Positions 7,910 to 16,790 of a stretch of 64,000 bases of DNA are shown here, in pieces. The stretch's first letter is position 1. Every line of letters starts with the position of its first letter. Made by a program: the position numbers and the translations under genes. This DNA comes from Petrimonas sp. (lineage in GTDB: Bacteria > Bacteroidota > Bacteroidia > Bacteroidales > Dysgonomonadaceae), in contig DUNG01000014.1 of NCBI GenBank assembly GCA_012839475.1, positions 29,276-93,275 on the forward strand. The letters are read 5' to 3'. The notes below the pieces were generated by a model that ran no database searches, was not told where the DNA came from, and saw nothing but the letters and a program-made list of their open reading frames with translations.

Positions 7910-10171
7910 ATGACAACAGAAAAATATAATATCACGGGTATGGCTTGCTCCGCATGCGCGGCTCACGTTGAGAAGAGTGTGCAAAAGTTGGATGGCATGC
8001 GAGAGGTGAGCGTCAACTTACTGACAAACAGCATGTCTGTTGAATTTGACGAGAAACGGTTATCATCACAAGATATTATCCACGCTGTTCAAGAAGCCGG
8101 CTACAGTGCTTTTTGGGTACAGCCCGAAAAAACCGAGTCATCGTCCACAAGAATTGATTACGTGGCAAAAGAACAACAGGCATTGAAGAAACGCTTTATT
8201 GCCTCTTTAATATTTCTTGTACCATTGATATATCTCTCCATGGGCAGTATGGTTGGGTTGCCTTTACCCCTCTCTATCTCTATTGATAAGAATCCCCTCT
8301 TGTTTGCTTTCGCGCAATTTATATTAACTATTCCCATATTTATCATCAACGGCAAGTTTTTCACTAACGGTTTTCGCGCTCTGGGCAAACTGGTGCCCAC
8401 TATGGACTCGTTAGTCGCCATTGGTTCATCTGCCGCGTTTATCTACGGGATTTACGCGTTGGTCAGAATTTATTTGGGGTTGAAACAGGGTGATTGGGAA
8501 TTGGTGAGTCAATTTTCTCACAACCTGTTTTTCGAGTCGGGTGCTACTATTTTGACCCTGATAACATTGGGCAAATATTTGGAGGCTCGTTCCAAGCGGA
8601 GGACTTCAGACGCCTTGAGCAAGCTAATCGATTCAGCGCCGGAGACAGCTACCGTGACTCGTTTCGGGGAAGAGGTAGAGATCCCTGCCGAAGAGGTGGT
8701 CGTGGGCGATATGGTAAGCATTCGGCCCGGTCAGAAAATCCCGGTTGATGGAGAGGTCACGGAAGGTATTAGTGCCGTTGACGAGTCGGCTATCACGGGC
8801 GAGAGTATTCCGGTAACTAAAGAGCCGGGCGATACGGTTATATCCGCGAGTATCAACAAAACGGGCTACCTGCTTTTCAGGGCCACTAAGGTGGGCGCAG
8901 ACACCACCTTTTCGCAGATAGTGAAGCTGCTGGAAGAGGCGTCGGCGTCCAAGGCTCCTATTGCCCGTTTGGCAGACAGGGTTAGTCGTGTCTTCGTGCC
9001 GACCGTAATTCTCATAGCCCTGATATCGACCGTCGCCTGGTTGCTGTTCGGACAGTCGTTCGAATTCGCGTTGTCCATTGGCATTTCAGTGCTGATTATT
9101 TCATGTCCCTGCGCGCTGGGGTTGGCCACGCCCGTCGCAATCATGGTGGGAACGGGCAAAGGCGCTGAAAAAGGCATTCTCTTCAAATCTGGCGAGGCAC
9201 TTGAAATGGGGAGCAAACTTGACGCGGTGGTGTTCGATAAAACCGGAACGGTTACAAAAGGTGAACTGCGGGTAACCGATATCGTGCCAATTCGGGATTT
9301 AGATGAAAATGGATTGTTGAAAATAGCCGCGTCGTTAGAGGCTTATTCCGAGCATCCTATTTCAAAAGCGGCATTGAGTAGAGCTGAAGAGAAGAAATTG
9401 TCGCTTTATCCCGTGTCGAATTTCGTCGCGGTACCCGGCAAAGGAGTATCGGGAGAGATAGTCGAGAAACAATGCAAAATAGGCAATCAGGCTTATATTT
9501 CAGAAAATATTGATACTACAGCTATTGACGATTTGCTGTTTAGTATAACTCAACAGGGAAAAACAGCGCTGTTGGTGGCGGACGATAAGAAAGTTTTGGG
9601 TGTAATCGGCGTTGCCGATGTGTTGAAGCCGACCAGTCGCCGAGCCGTGGATGAATTGAAATCGATGGGTATCCACACCGTGATGCTTACAGGCGATTAT
9701 CGGTTAACCGCACATGCTATACAAAAGGAGTTAGGTGCGGATCAAGTTATCGCCGAAGTTTTGCCGCAAGATAAAGACAAGGCCATTCAAGAGCTTCGTC
9801 AAAGCGGGATGAAGGTCGCGATGGTAGGCGACGGCATTAACGATGCGCCGGCGTTGGCGCGTGCCGACTTGGGTTTTGCCATGAGTACAGGTACCGATGT
9901 AGCCGTGGAGTCGGCAGACGTAGTGTTGATGAAAAACGATCCGCACGATGTGGTAACCGCTATACGGCTCAGCAAAGCTACCCTGAAAAACATCAAGCAA
10001 AACCTGTTTTGGGCGTTTTTCTACAATACTATCGGGATACCTTTGGCAGCAGGTATTTTTTACCCGATATTGGGCTGGACGTTAAGTCCCACCTTTGCCG
10101 CCATAGCTATGAGTTTAAGTTCAATAACGGTGGTGTTAAATGCTTTGCGATTAAAGCGAGTCCTCCTTTAA
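7910..10171 (+). CDS. copA: Copper-translocating P-type ATPase
   Basis: A 753-aa P1B-type ATPase that exports Cu(I) from the cytoplasm. Residues 1-70 are one heavy-metal-associated domain with GMACSAC (C13, C16). The membrane part has the CPC ion-binding motif (C399-P400-C401), the phosphorylation motif DKTGT starting at D443, TGES in the actuator domain, the HP motif (SEHPIS) and GDGINDAPALA in the hinge. The motif set YN and MSxSS in the last two membrane helices (FFYNTIG; AMSLSSITVVLNALRL) is the Cu(I) type. The ATG at 7910 keeps the metal-binding domain complete. The 5' leader resembles that of the tetR gene that follows, suggesting shared control. Confidence 0.95.
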   Translation: MTTEKYNITGMACSACAAHVEKSVQKLDGMREVSVNLLTNSMSVEFDEKRLSSQDIIHAVQEAGYSAFWVQPEKTESSSTRIDYVAKEQQALKKRFIASLIFLVPLIYLSMGSMVGLPLPLSISIDKNPLLFAFAQFILTIPIFIINGKFFTNGFRALGKLVPTMDSLVAIGSSAAFIYGIYALVRIYLGLKQGDWELVSQFSHNLFFESGATILTLITLGKYLEARSKRRTSDALSKLIDSAPETATVTRFGEEVEIPAEEVVVGDMVSIRPGQKIPVDGEVTEGISAVDESAITGESIPVTKEPGDTVISASINKTGYLLFRATKVGADTTFSQIVKLLEEASASKAPIARLADRVSRVFVPTVILIALISTVAWLLFGQSFEFALSIGISVLIISCPCALGLATPVAIMVGTGKGAEKGILFKSGEALEMGSKLDAVVFDKTGTVTKGELRVTDIVPIRDLDENGLLKIAASLEAYSEHPISKAALSRAEEKKLSLYPVSNFVAVPGKGVSGEIVEKQCKIGNQAYISENIDTTAIDDLLFSITQQGKTALLVADDKKVLGVIGVADVLKPTSRRAVDELKSMGIHTVMLTGDYRLTAHAIQKELGADQVIAEVLPQDKDKAIQELRQSGMKVAMVGDGINDAPALARADLGFAMSTGTDVAVESADVVLMKNDPHDVVTAIRLSKATLKNIKQNLFWAFFYNTIGIPLAAGIFYPILGWTLSPTFAAIAMSLSSITVVLNALRLKRVLL

Positions 10172-10193
10172 AGTTTTCACTTTATTTTCATAC

Positions 10194-10281
10194 GATTATT
10201 TTAATCTTTTACATTTTGGTGTATGGAACCTTTGATATTTAAAATAATCATTCCCAAGAATGTTTAATGATTATTTTAATC
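10194..10281. repeat. GATTATTTTAATC repeats downstream of copA
   Basis: A 13-base unit GATTATTTTAATC occurs at 10194-10206 and again at 10269-10281; between them an inverted near-copy (11 of 13) lies at 10237-10249. The second copy is part of the palindrome ATGATTATTTTAATCAT (10267-10283). It could be an operator or transcript-end structure. No protein gene is convincing between 10172 and 10331. Confidence 0.45.
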
Positions 10282-10331
10282 ATGTCGGTTTCATATCATT
10301 GTATTACTCTAATTCACTAATTGTATTTGTT

Positions 10332-10615
10332 ATGGAACGAATTGTACTGAAAGTAAAACCTGAAACGGTACGCGGGTGGCGCATGAAAAGTCGGGAAGCA
10401 AAGCCGTCGGATATTGAAGATCTTGATCGGCTTTTGAACTTTTGGCTAAACGCTCAAGAAGAAGAGCTTTGGCCTTTTTTGGAACGAGTGCTGCACTTTC
10501 GCCACATTCAGTAAGTGCCGATGCTTTGAAAAAAGCGTTGCTTGAATTACATCCTTTCCAAAATATTCCTATTCTTTCCCCTGCAGATTTTTTGAATACA
10601 AGTTTCAATTGTTAA
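10332..10615 (+). pseudogene. Antitoxin-like ORF plus PIN-toxin tail (TA remnant)
   Basis: A 60-residue frame from the ATG at 10332 to the stop at 10512 encodes a charged, helical peptide (MERIVLKVKPETVRGW start) that I do not recognise by family. Immediately after, in another frame (10514-10615), the sequence encodes HPFQNIPILSPADFL, which is the usual end of PIN-domain (VapC-like, PIN_3 type) toxins. The catalytic body of such a toxin, with its acidic residues, is absent. The simplest reading is a toxin-antitoxin pair that has lost most of the toxin; the first frame might be the antitoxin. The link between the two parts is inference from adjacency. Confidence 0.4.
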
Positions 10616-10722
10616 CCTCTCATTACCTGTAAATTGCACATTACTAATTTGCTGAGGCGCTTTTTCTGTCGTCTCCCCAATAATGGTGAATTGTTGACCC
10701 TTAAAATCCCATCAACTGAGGA

Positions 10723-10753
10723 TTGACATGGTCGTTTTTCCAGGTTAATTTTG
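10723..10753 (+). promoter_or_regulatory. Promoter of the TetR-type gene
   Basis: TTGA (10723-10726) and TAATTTTG (10746-10753) with 19 bases between, the same spacing and similar context as before copA. The similarity continues through the leader, including an AGAACAGNGTTCAG element and the CCAGAGTATG at the start codon, which suggests duplicated regulatory DNA. Confidence 0.6.
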
Positions 10754-10807
10754 CATGTCGAATTCAAAGAACAGTGTTCAGACACGAAATCGAGTGTCAA
10801 CCAGAGT

Positions 10808-11446
10808 ATGAAAACAGAAAAAGAAGAGATACGCCAAGTGCTAATAACAACGGCACGCGAAGCCTTTTTAAAAAAAGGTTATAAGACCGTGTCGATGCGT
10901 GAAATATCGGGAAAATCGGGAGTGGGACTGAGCAATATATACAACTATTTTGACAGCAAAGACGAACTGTACAGGGTGGTGTTAACGCCATTTTTACACT
11001 CTTTTGAAAAGATGATGATTGAACACTCAGAAGCGAGCAGGGATACCGAAGTAGATATGTACACTTCCGAAAAGTATCAAGCGGAAACAATTCGATCTTT
11101 CCTGGAAGTCTTTCGTCAGTACCGCCCCGAACTGAAATTGCTCTTTTATGCATCGCAAGGTTCCTGTTTCGAGAACTACTGCGAAATGCTTATCGATAAC
11201 AACACGCGTCGCAGCCTAGAATACATGAAGTTAATCAAAGAAAAAAACCACCTCTTGTCTATCGATATTTCCACGTTTTTTATACATCTCTGTTGTGTAT
11301 GGTGGGTAAACGTTCTTAAAGAGATCGCGGGACACGATGAGTTGACAGACATTGAGATTGAGCGCTTTATCGCGGAGTACGTGCGATTTGCCGCCGCCGG
11401 GTGGGAAGCCCTATTCAAAACATGCGAGTCCAAAAAACAGGAATGA
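10808..11446 (+). CDS. TetR/AcrR-family transcriptional regulator
   Basis: A 212-aa regulator. The N-terminal helix-turn-helix is plain (AREAFLKKGYKTVSMREISG, then GVGLSNIYNYFDSKDELY), followed by an all-helical ligand-binding domain. The ATG at 10808 is chosen instead of a longer frame from 10751, because the longer one would start within the -7 box and because the same CAGAGTATG context starts copA. It precedes a methyltransferase and two ABC exporter genes and probably controls them; the leader shared with copA suggests it may act there and on its own gene too. The ligand is unknown. Confidence 0.9.
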   Translation: MKTEKEEIRQVLITTAREAFLKKGYKTVSMREISGKSGVGLSNIYNYFDSKDELYRVVLTPFLHSFEKMMIEHSEASRDTEVDMYTSEKYQAETIRSFLEVFRQYRPELKLLFYASQGSCFENYCEMLIDNNTRRSLEYMKLIKEKNHLLSIDISTFFIHLCCVWWVNVLKEIAGHDELTDIEIERFIAEYVRFAAAGWEALFKTCESKKQE

Positions 11447-11493
11447 AATGAAAACTTTGATACTCACGATTACTGAAGCCTTGTACAAAGCCA

Positions 11494-11528
11494 AGCGTAC
11501 CGCCCAATTCAGGCGGTACGCTTTTTTT
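11494..11528 (+). terminator. Rho-independent terminator after tetR
   Basis: Perfect 11-bp stem (AGCGTACCGCC / GGCGGTACGCT, 11494-11504 and 11512-11522) with a 7-base loop, followed by a run of T to 11528. It lies 47 bases after the tetR stop. It would separate tetR from the methyltransferase-ABC genes or reduce read-through into them. Confidence 0.85.
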
Positions 11529-11670
11529 ATGAACAAACTTGAACTTTGTTCTCTGTTTAAAAACAGCAATAGCAACATGGAACCAACAGGCTTGCAAGAA
11601 CCACTGCCCGTGGTATTTAAATATGGCAAACGTGAAAAACTCATGATAAGCAACTTGATTGGACAACCGT

Positions 11671-12519
11671 ATGACAGTAACAAGTAAAAACCCAACCCAT
11701 CTTACAGGCGTTCCTGCCACCTTGCTTATTTCGCTTAGAGCAAGATGCTTGGAGAGCCTTGACCCGAAAGGGATTATAAAAGACGAACGGAGCGTGGATA
11801 TTGCCCGTGCCCTCGGCTGCGACATCTCGCCCGGGAGCGAAAGTTTTTTCACGCAAGTGGGCACGGCACAACGTACCGTGGTGTTTAACGACTACACCAA
11901 CGACTTCCTTTCCCGCTACCCGGACGGAACGGTAGTCAACCTGGCGTGTGGATTAGACACTCGCTTTGAACGATTGGATAACGGTCAGGTAAGATGGTTT
12001 GACCTCGATTTGCCGGAAGTCATTAACATTCGCCGACGTTTTTTCAAAGAGAGTGAGCGGTATCGCTATATCGAAAAATCGGCATTGGACTTTTCGTGGT
12101 TAGATGATGTACCGAAAGAGCGTCCCGTGTTTATAACTGCCGAAGGACTGTCCTGTTACTTTACCGAAGAGCAGATGCGTGAACTGCTAACCCGCGTAGC
12201 CGAAGCCTTTGACTACGTGGAGTTTGTCATAGAGGCCATAAGTCCCTTTATGGTGCAACACACGGACAAACATCCAAGCATGAAAGATCATGAAGCGCAA
12301 TTTATGTGGGGCATCAAAACGGGTCGCGAAATAGATGAATGGAACACTGGCTTTCATTTCGTAAGCGAACGCTACTTCATGCTGGAATGCAAAAAGCGGG
12401 CTTTAAGCATACGGTTCATGTGCCTGTTTCCCTTTTTCGGAAAATCGATGAAAATATTTTTATTGAGAAAAATGAATAGGTGGGCGCCCTTTAAGCAACT
12501 TCCGATTTCACTCGTTTGA
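11671..12519 (+). CDS. LCMT-family (leucine carboxyl/O-) methyltransferase
   Basis: A 282-aa SAM methyltransferase of the leucine carboxyl methyltransferase/Tcmp type. The signature is VVNLACGLDTRFERL near residue 90, followed by WFDLDLPEVINIRR, then FITAEGLSCYF, typical of this family, whose bacterial members O-methylate small molecules such as polyketides. The ATG at 11671 is chosen; an in-frame TTG lies 12 bases upstream. It precedes the ABC exporter genes by 52 bp, so a methylated export substrate is one possible reading. It is a distant paralog of the gene at 19722. Confidence 0.8.
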   Translation: MTVTSKNPTHLTGVPATLLISLRARCLESLDPKGIIKDERSVDIARALGCDISPGSESFFTQVGTAQRTVVFNDYTNDFLSRYPDGTVVNLACGLDTRFERLDNGQVRWFDLDLPEVINIRRRFFKESERYRYIEKSALDFSWLDDVPKERPVFITAEGLSCYFTEEQMRELLTRVAEAFDYVEFVIEAISPFMVQHTDKHPSMKDHEAQFMWGIKTGREIDEWNTGFHFVSERYFMLECKKRALSIRFMCLFPFFGKSMKIFLLRKMNRWAPFKQLPISLV

Positions 12520-12571
12520 CTTTGGTCTCCAGACCTCAACCTTCCAGCTTCGAAAATAATACTAAAAAAAT

Positions 12572-14323
12572 ATGAATACATTAAAACGTTTTAAAGTTTA
12601 CATGGGCAAGCGAAAAGCGTTGCTTCCCCTATCGTTGGTGCTATCGGCTCTCAACGGTTTGTTAGCCTTAGTTCCGGCAGTTTTAGTCTGGTTTATTGTT
12701 CGCACGCTTATCAATAGCGGCGGCACACCGGAAGGTACTGCCGTATATCAATATGCCTGGTGGGCGTTTGTCGCGGCAGTATTCAGTGTTTTACTTTACT
12801 TCGTGGCTCTGATGTTGTCGCACTTGGCGGCGTTTCGCGTGGAGTGTAACCTGCGTACAACCGCCGTTAATCGCCTGCTTCATATGCCGTTGGGCTTTTT
12901 CGAAAACAAGGCGAGCGGACGAATACGCAAAATCATCGACGACGATGCCGGGAATACGCATACCTTCTTGGCCCATATACTGCCCGATTTGGCGGCAAGC
13001 ATCGTTTCGCCTCTGCTGGTATTCGTGTTACTTTTCGTATTCGATTGGCGAATGGGCGTGGCGAGTTTAATCCCTATCGTCATCACGATGCTGCTTATGG
13101 GTAAAATGATGAACCCCAAATACAATCACTTCATGAAAGATTATATGACGGCACAAGAGCAGATGAGTGCCGAAGCGGTGGAATACGTGCGGGGGATTCC
13201 GGTGGTTAAGGTGTTTCAACAGACGGTTTTCTCGTTCCGCCGATTTTACGACAGCATTATCCGTTATCGCGATTTGGTCATCCCCTACACGCTCACGTGG
13301 CGTCAGCCGATGAGTATCTACACCGCCGTCATCAACGGTTTCGCCTTTTTCATTATTCCCCTTGCCGTGCTGCTTATCGGTCGGGGTGGCGAGCTGGCGG
13401 TAGTTATGAGCGATTTGCTGTTCTACCTGCTTATCACGCCTATTATCGGCTCTAACATCATGAGAGTGATGTACCTGCAAAGCAACCTGTTCATGGCGGG
13501 CGAAGCCCTTACACGTATCGAGAATATCACATCAACCGAACCACTTCCCGAAGCGGCTCAACCGCAATCCATTAAAAAGCATGATATAGAATTTGGAAAC
13601 GTGCGATTCGCTTACCCCGAAGCTACCACATTCGCCGTGGATGGCGTGTCGTTCCATATCCCGCAAGGCAGCACTTATGCCTTGGTGGGTCAATCGGGCG
13701 GGGGCAAAACCACCATTGCCCGACTTATCCCCCGTTTCTGGGATGTAGCGGAAGGTAGCGTGAAAATCGGTGGCGTGGATGTAAGGGATATCGCCAAAAA
13801 AGAGTTGATGGACAACGTATCGTTCGTGTTTCAAAACAGCAAGCTGTTTAAGACTTCGCTTTTGGAGAATATCACTTACGGCAAGCCCGATGCTTCGCCT
13901 GCCGAAATTGAGCGAGCTATCGACTTGTCGCAAAGTCGTGAGATTATCGACCGCTTGCCTAATGGGTTAAACACGAAAATAGGCGCGGAGGGCACCTACC
14001 TTTCCGGTGGGGAGCAACAACGCATCGTGTTGGCACGAGCATTTTTAAAAGATGCCCCTATCGTGGTGTTGGATGAAGCCACCGCCTTTGCCGACCCTGA
14101 AAACGAACACCTTATTCAACAAGCCCTACGTGAGTTGATGAAAGGAAAAACCGTGCTGATGATCGCGCATCGCCTGACTACCGTACAGGACGTGGATAGG
14201 ATTTTGGTGGTGGATAAAGGCAAAATCGCCGAGCAAGGCACTCACACGGAGCTGATGGCACAAAAAGGAATATACCACACCATGTGGGACGAATATCAAA
14301 AAGCGCTAACATGGACTTTCTGA
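12572..14323 (+). CDS. ABC exporter, fused membrane and ATPase domains (subunit 1)
   Basis: A 583-aa half-transporter: six membrane helices in residues 1-310, then the nucleotide-binding domain. Walker A is GQSGGGKTT, the Q-loop is FVFQNSKLF, the signature is LSGGEQQR, Walker B is IVVLDEATAFADPENE, where the D-loop is ADPEN rather than SALD, and the H-loop is AHRL. Together with the second subunit at 14847 it should form a heterodimeric exporter of the kind that includes the siderophore/metallophore importers-exporters IrtAB and YbtPQ; the closest functional relative cannot be decided here. It is downstream of a TetR gene and a methyltransferase. Confidence 0.93.
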   Translation: MNTLKRFKVYMGKRKALLPLSLVLSALNGLLALVPAVLVWFIVRTLINSGGTPEGTAVYQYAWWAFVAAVFSVLLYFVALMLSHLAAFRVECNLRTTAVNRLLHMPLGFFENKASGRIRKIIDDDAGNTHTFLAHILPDLAASIVSPLLVFVLLFVFDWRMGVASLIPIVITMLLMGKMMNPKYNHFMKDYMTAQEQMSAEAVEYVRGIPVVKVFQQTVFSFRRFYDSIIRYRDLVIPYTLTWRQPMSIYTAVINGFAFFIIPLAVLLIGRGGELAVVMSDLLFYLLITPIIGSNIMRVMYLQSNLFMAGEALTRIENITSTEPLPEAAQPQSIKKHDIEFGNVRFAYPEATTFAVDGVSFHIPQGSTYALVGQSGGGKTTIARLIPRFWDVAEGSVKIGGVDVRDIAKKELMDNVSFVFQNSKLFKTSLLENITYGKPDASPAEIERAIDLSQSREIIDRLPNGLNTKIGAEGTYLSGGEQQRIVLARAFLKDAPIVVLDEATAFADPENEHLIQQALRELMKGKTVLMIAHRLTTVQDVDRILVVDKGKIAEQGTHTELMAQKGIYHTMWDEYQKALTWTF

Positions 14324-14390
14324 GAAGTCCGAAGTCAGGAGTCGGGAGTCGGAAGTATCATACCTTCGGACTTCGGACTTCCGACTTCCA
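14324..14390. repeat. Degenerate GAAGTC/GGAGTC repeat with inverted arms
   Basis: Starts right after the ABC stop codon. GAAGTCCGAAGTC (14324-14336) is the exact inverse of GACTTCGGACTTC (14369-14381), with GGAGTCGGGAGTC units between. The array can fold as a hairpin and belongs to the same family as the repeats at 14788, 16546 and 27717. Confidence 0.8.
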
Positions 14391-14391
14391 A

Positions 14392-14745
14392 CTACTTAAT
14401 GTTCTTTTTAAAGGCAATCATCATATTCATCAAGTTAAATGCTTCATTATAAAGATGCTCAAACATTTCATCCGTCATATATTCTCGAAGTTTAGCCTTG
14501 TGCAGACAAGTAACAACCTCTGCCATAGAACGAATAGCATAGCTCATAAACCTGCGAAATTCGGGATTTGTCTGTCCAATAGCACCCTCGGATATATTCA
14601 AGGCGATACTGTCAGCAGCACGTCTAATCTGAGAAGAAAGATTAAACAGTTCCTCTCGTGGGAACGTGCACGCAAGATGATGAATTTCCTCGCCAAAGGT
14701 CATAGCCTTTTGCCATATAGTAAGTTTTTCAAATTTAAACTCCAT
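14392..14745 (-). CDS. Four-helix bundle protein (TIGR02436/S23-like)
   Basis: A 117-aa protein encoded against the flanking ABC genes. It matches the four-helix-bundle family first known from 23S rRNA intervening sequences: FEKLTIWQKAM at the start, then LSSQIRRAADSIALNISEG, then FRRFMSYAIRSMAEVVTCLHKA. The diversity-generating-retroelement accessory protein Avd has this fold, but no reverse transcriptase or target repeat is present here. The ATG at the complement of 14743-14745 is chosen. It lies between the two ABC exporter genes and is bordered on both sides by ACTTCGGACTTC-type repeats in the same orientation, as if inserted with them. Function is unknown. Confidence 0.88.
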   Translation of the reverse strand: MEFKFEKLTIWQKAMTFGEEIHHLACTFPREELFNLSSQIRRAADSIALNISEGAIGQTNPEFRRFMSYAIRSMAEVVTCLHKAKLREYMTDEMFEHLYNEAFNLMNMMIAFKKNIK

Positions 14746-14787
14746 AAGCAATTAATTTTCATAAATATAGCAATAAAAATTTAAACG

Positions 14788-14830
14788 CTCAGACTTCGGA
14801 CTTCAAACTTCAAACTTCAGACTTCAGACT
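14788..14830. repeat. CAGACTTCGGACTTCAAACTTC repeat (right border of four-helix gene)
   Basis: Six imperfect 7-base units of the ACTTCNG/A kind, in the orientation of the unit at 14369-14390. It directly precedes the second ABC gene (start 14847), and may carry or disturb its ribosome-binding region. Confidence 0.75.
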
Positions 14831-14846
14831 AAAAACTTAATAAATC

Positions 14847-16766
14847 ATGTCACTCAACAAATATTTTCAAAAACGATTTGCTCTCTCGCCGGAAGGGGCA
14901 ACTTCGTTCATAAGCGGAGTAGTCTTATCTACGCTACAAAACATCGTGCTGATGTTGCCGGCCCTGTTCATGTTTATTTTCCTGATGGAGTACTTAGCTC
15001 CTAACGATACGCCACACGGTTTCTGGTTTTACGCGCTTTTGGGACTGGCTTTTTTATTTGTAATTTACATTGTTACCTATTTTCAATATAAAAGTACCTA
15101 CATCGATGTCTATAACGAGAGCGCCAAACGCCGAATAGGTCTCGCGGAGAAATTACGCAAGCTGCCGCTGGCCTTTTTCGGCGAGAAAAACCTCTCCGAC
15201 CTGACCAACACCATCATGGAAGACAACAGCGCGTTGGAACAGATTTTTTCGCATGCCGTACCGCAACTGTTCGCATCGATTATCAGTGTGATACTGGTGG
15301 GTATCGGGTTATTCTTTTACCAGTGGCAATTGGCGTTGGCACTGCTTTGGGTAGTCCCGTTAGCCTTGTTGCTGGTGGTAATTTCACGACGCTTGATGAA
15401 GAAAACGTTTGTCGAAAACCACCGTGTGAAACGTGGTGTGAGCGAAAGCATCCAGGCGGCTATCGAAAACGTGCAGGAGATAAAGTCGTACAACGGCGAA
15501 GCCGCCTATATGAACAAATTTGAAAACCAAATAAAGGGGTATGAAAAGAGCTTGATAAAAACCGAGTTGGCATCGGGCGTACTGCTCAATATCTCGTATA
15601 TCTTTCTAAAACTGGGATTGCCCACGGTAATCATCGTTGGAGCGCACCTGTTGGCATCGGGTTCCGTTTCATTGATAACCTACCTGGTATTTTTGATGAT
15701 TTCGAGCATCATTTACAATCCCATTAACGAAGTGCTCAATAACATGGCTATTCTCAGCTACTTGGATGTACGTCTTGACCGCATGCGTGAAATGGAGCAA
15801 ATGCCCGTGCAGGAAGGGAAAACCGAATACTCGGTATTGAATTACGATATAGTCTTCAACAACGTGTCGTTTGCTTACGAGGAGGGGAAGCAGGTGCTTC
15901 GCGACGTGTCGTTTACCGCTTGCCAGGGCGATGTTACGGCTTTGGTAGGACCATCCGGAGGCGGGAAAAGTACATCGGCAAAACTCGCGGCAAGGTTTTG
16001 GGATATTGACGAAGGCACGATAACGCTTGGCGGAGAAGATATTTCGCTGATTGACCCGGAAGCACTTTTAAGAAACTACTCGGTGGTGTTTCAAGATGTG
16101 GTGCTGTTCAACGCGTCTGTCGCCGATAACATACGTATCGGTCGTAGAGACGCGTCTGACGAAGATGTCATGCGGGTGGCTCGCTTGGCCCAATGCGAAG
16201 AGTTTATCAACCGTTTGCCCAACGGTTACAATACGCTTTTAGGCGAAAACGGCGAAACGCTTTCAGGTGGCGAACGTCAGCGTATTTCTATTGCTCGTGC
16301 GTTGCTTAAAGATGCACCTATCGTGTTGTTAGACGAAGCCACGGCAAGCATCGACGTGGAAAACGAGACCAAAATCCAAGCCGGGATTTCGGAACTGATA
16401 AAAGACAAAACCGTGCTGATCATCGCTCACCGTATACGTACGGTTGCCAACGCCCACAAGATAGTTGTAATAAAAGACGGCACTGTCGCCGAACAAGGCT
16501 CACCCGCGGAATTGATAAGCCGTGGTGGTTATTACGCGGAGATGGTGGGGAGTCGGGAGTCGGGAGTCGGGAGTCAGAAGACCGAAGACCGGAGTCAGAA
16601 GACCGAAGACCGGAGTCAGAAGACCGAAGACCGGAGTCAGAAGACGGAAGTCGGGAGTCGGGAGTCAGAAGACATCCCAACGTCGTTCTGCTCATCGCAT
16701 CCTTGCATAGATTGGAGATATAATGATAAAGATGGCGGTAAACAGGATGGATTTTCAATAGGTTGA
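14847..16766 (+). CDS. ABC exporter, fused membrane and ATPase domains (subunit 2), with aberrant C-terminus
   Basis: A 639-aa partner of the exporter at 12572. Six membrane helices are followed by an ATPase domain: Walker A GPSGGGKST, Q-loop VVFQDVVLF, signature LSGGERQR, Walker B IVLLDEATASIDVENE, H-loop AHRI. The usual end of the domain is reached at YYAEMV (about 16545). The frame then runs through a GGAGTC/GAAGACC tandem repeat, giving 36 residues rich in S, R, E and K (GSRESGVGSQKTEDR units), and then through another gene's remnant read out of frame. This 73-residue tail is therefore acquired, not part of the family. The core should be functional because every catalytic motif is intact. 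Confidence 0.92.
   Translation: MSLNKYFQKRFALSPEGATSFISGVVLSTLQNIVLMLPALFMFIFLMEYLAPNDTPHGFWFYALLGLAFLFVIYIVTYFQYKSTYIDVYNESAKRRIGLAEKLRKLPLAFFGEKNLSDLTNTIMEDNSALEQIFSHAVPQLFASIISVILVGIGLFFYQWQLALALLWVVPLALLLVVISRRLMKKTFVENHRVKRGVSESIQAAIENVQEIKSYNGEAAYMNKFENQIKGYEKSLIKTELASGVLLNISYIFLKLGLPTVIIVGAHLLASGSVSLITYLVFLMISSIIYNPINEVLNNMAILSYLDVRLDRMREMEQMPVQEGKTEYSVLNYDIVFNNVSFAYEEGKQVLRDVSFTACQGDVTALVGPSGGGKSTSAKLAARFWDIDEGTITLGGEDISLIDPEALLRNYSVVFQDVVLFNASVADNIRIGRRDASDEDVMRVARLAQCEEFINRLPNGYNTLLGENGETLSGGERQRISIARALLKDAPIVLLDEATASIDVENETKIQAGISELIKDKTVLIIAHRIRTVANAHKIVVIKDGTVAEQGSPAELISRGGYYAEMVGSRESGVGSQKTEDRSQKTEDRSQKTEDRSQKTEVGSRESEDIPTSFCSSHPCIDWRYNDKDGGKQDGFSIG
16546..16662. repeat. GGGAGTC / GGAGTCAGAAGACCGAAGACC tandem repeat inside the ABC reading frame
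   Basis: Starts with three GGGAGTC units, then three perfect 21-base units (GGAGTCAGAAGACCGAAGACC) and further partial ones. Because 21 is a multiple of 3, copy-number change keeps the ABC frame. Same repeat family as at 14324, 14788 and 27717. Confidence 0.9.
16668..16764 (+). pseudogene. Tail remnant of an LCMT-family methyltransferase
   Basis: Read in the frame that ends at the TAG just before 16765, the DNA encodes RSAHRILA, a stop, then IGDIMIKMAVNRMDFQ. The intact methyltransferase at 19722-20594 ends with RFSHRLLARIGD and then KIIKMSINRMDFE. The match, including its stop codon position, shows the last 30 residues of a lost paralog. It carries an in-frame TAG. It is now read in another frame as the end of the ABC exporter. 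Confidence 0.8.
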
Positions 16767-16790
16767 GATATAAGTATAAGCAAAAACATT

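Noticed and set aside
11352..11687. Short ORF after tetR
   Set aside because: It runs through the terminator hairpin and overlaps tetR; no RBS or family.
14392..14745. Diversity-generating retroelement accessory gene
   Set aside because: Avd has the same fold, but no reverse transcriptase, template repeat or variable target gene was seen.
14284..14784. Plus-strand coding region across the four-helix gene
   Set aside because: It is the opposite-strand shadow of a protein with a clear family match and begins inside the ABC gene.
14324..14830. Insertion sequence
   Set aside because: No transposase; borders are degenerate short repeats rather than terminal inverted repeats with target duplication.
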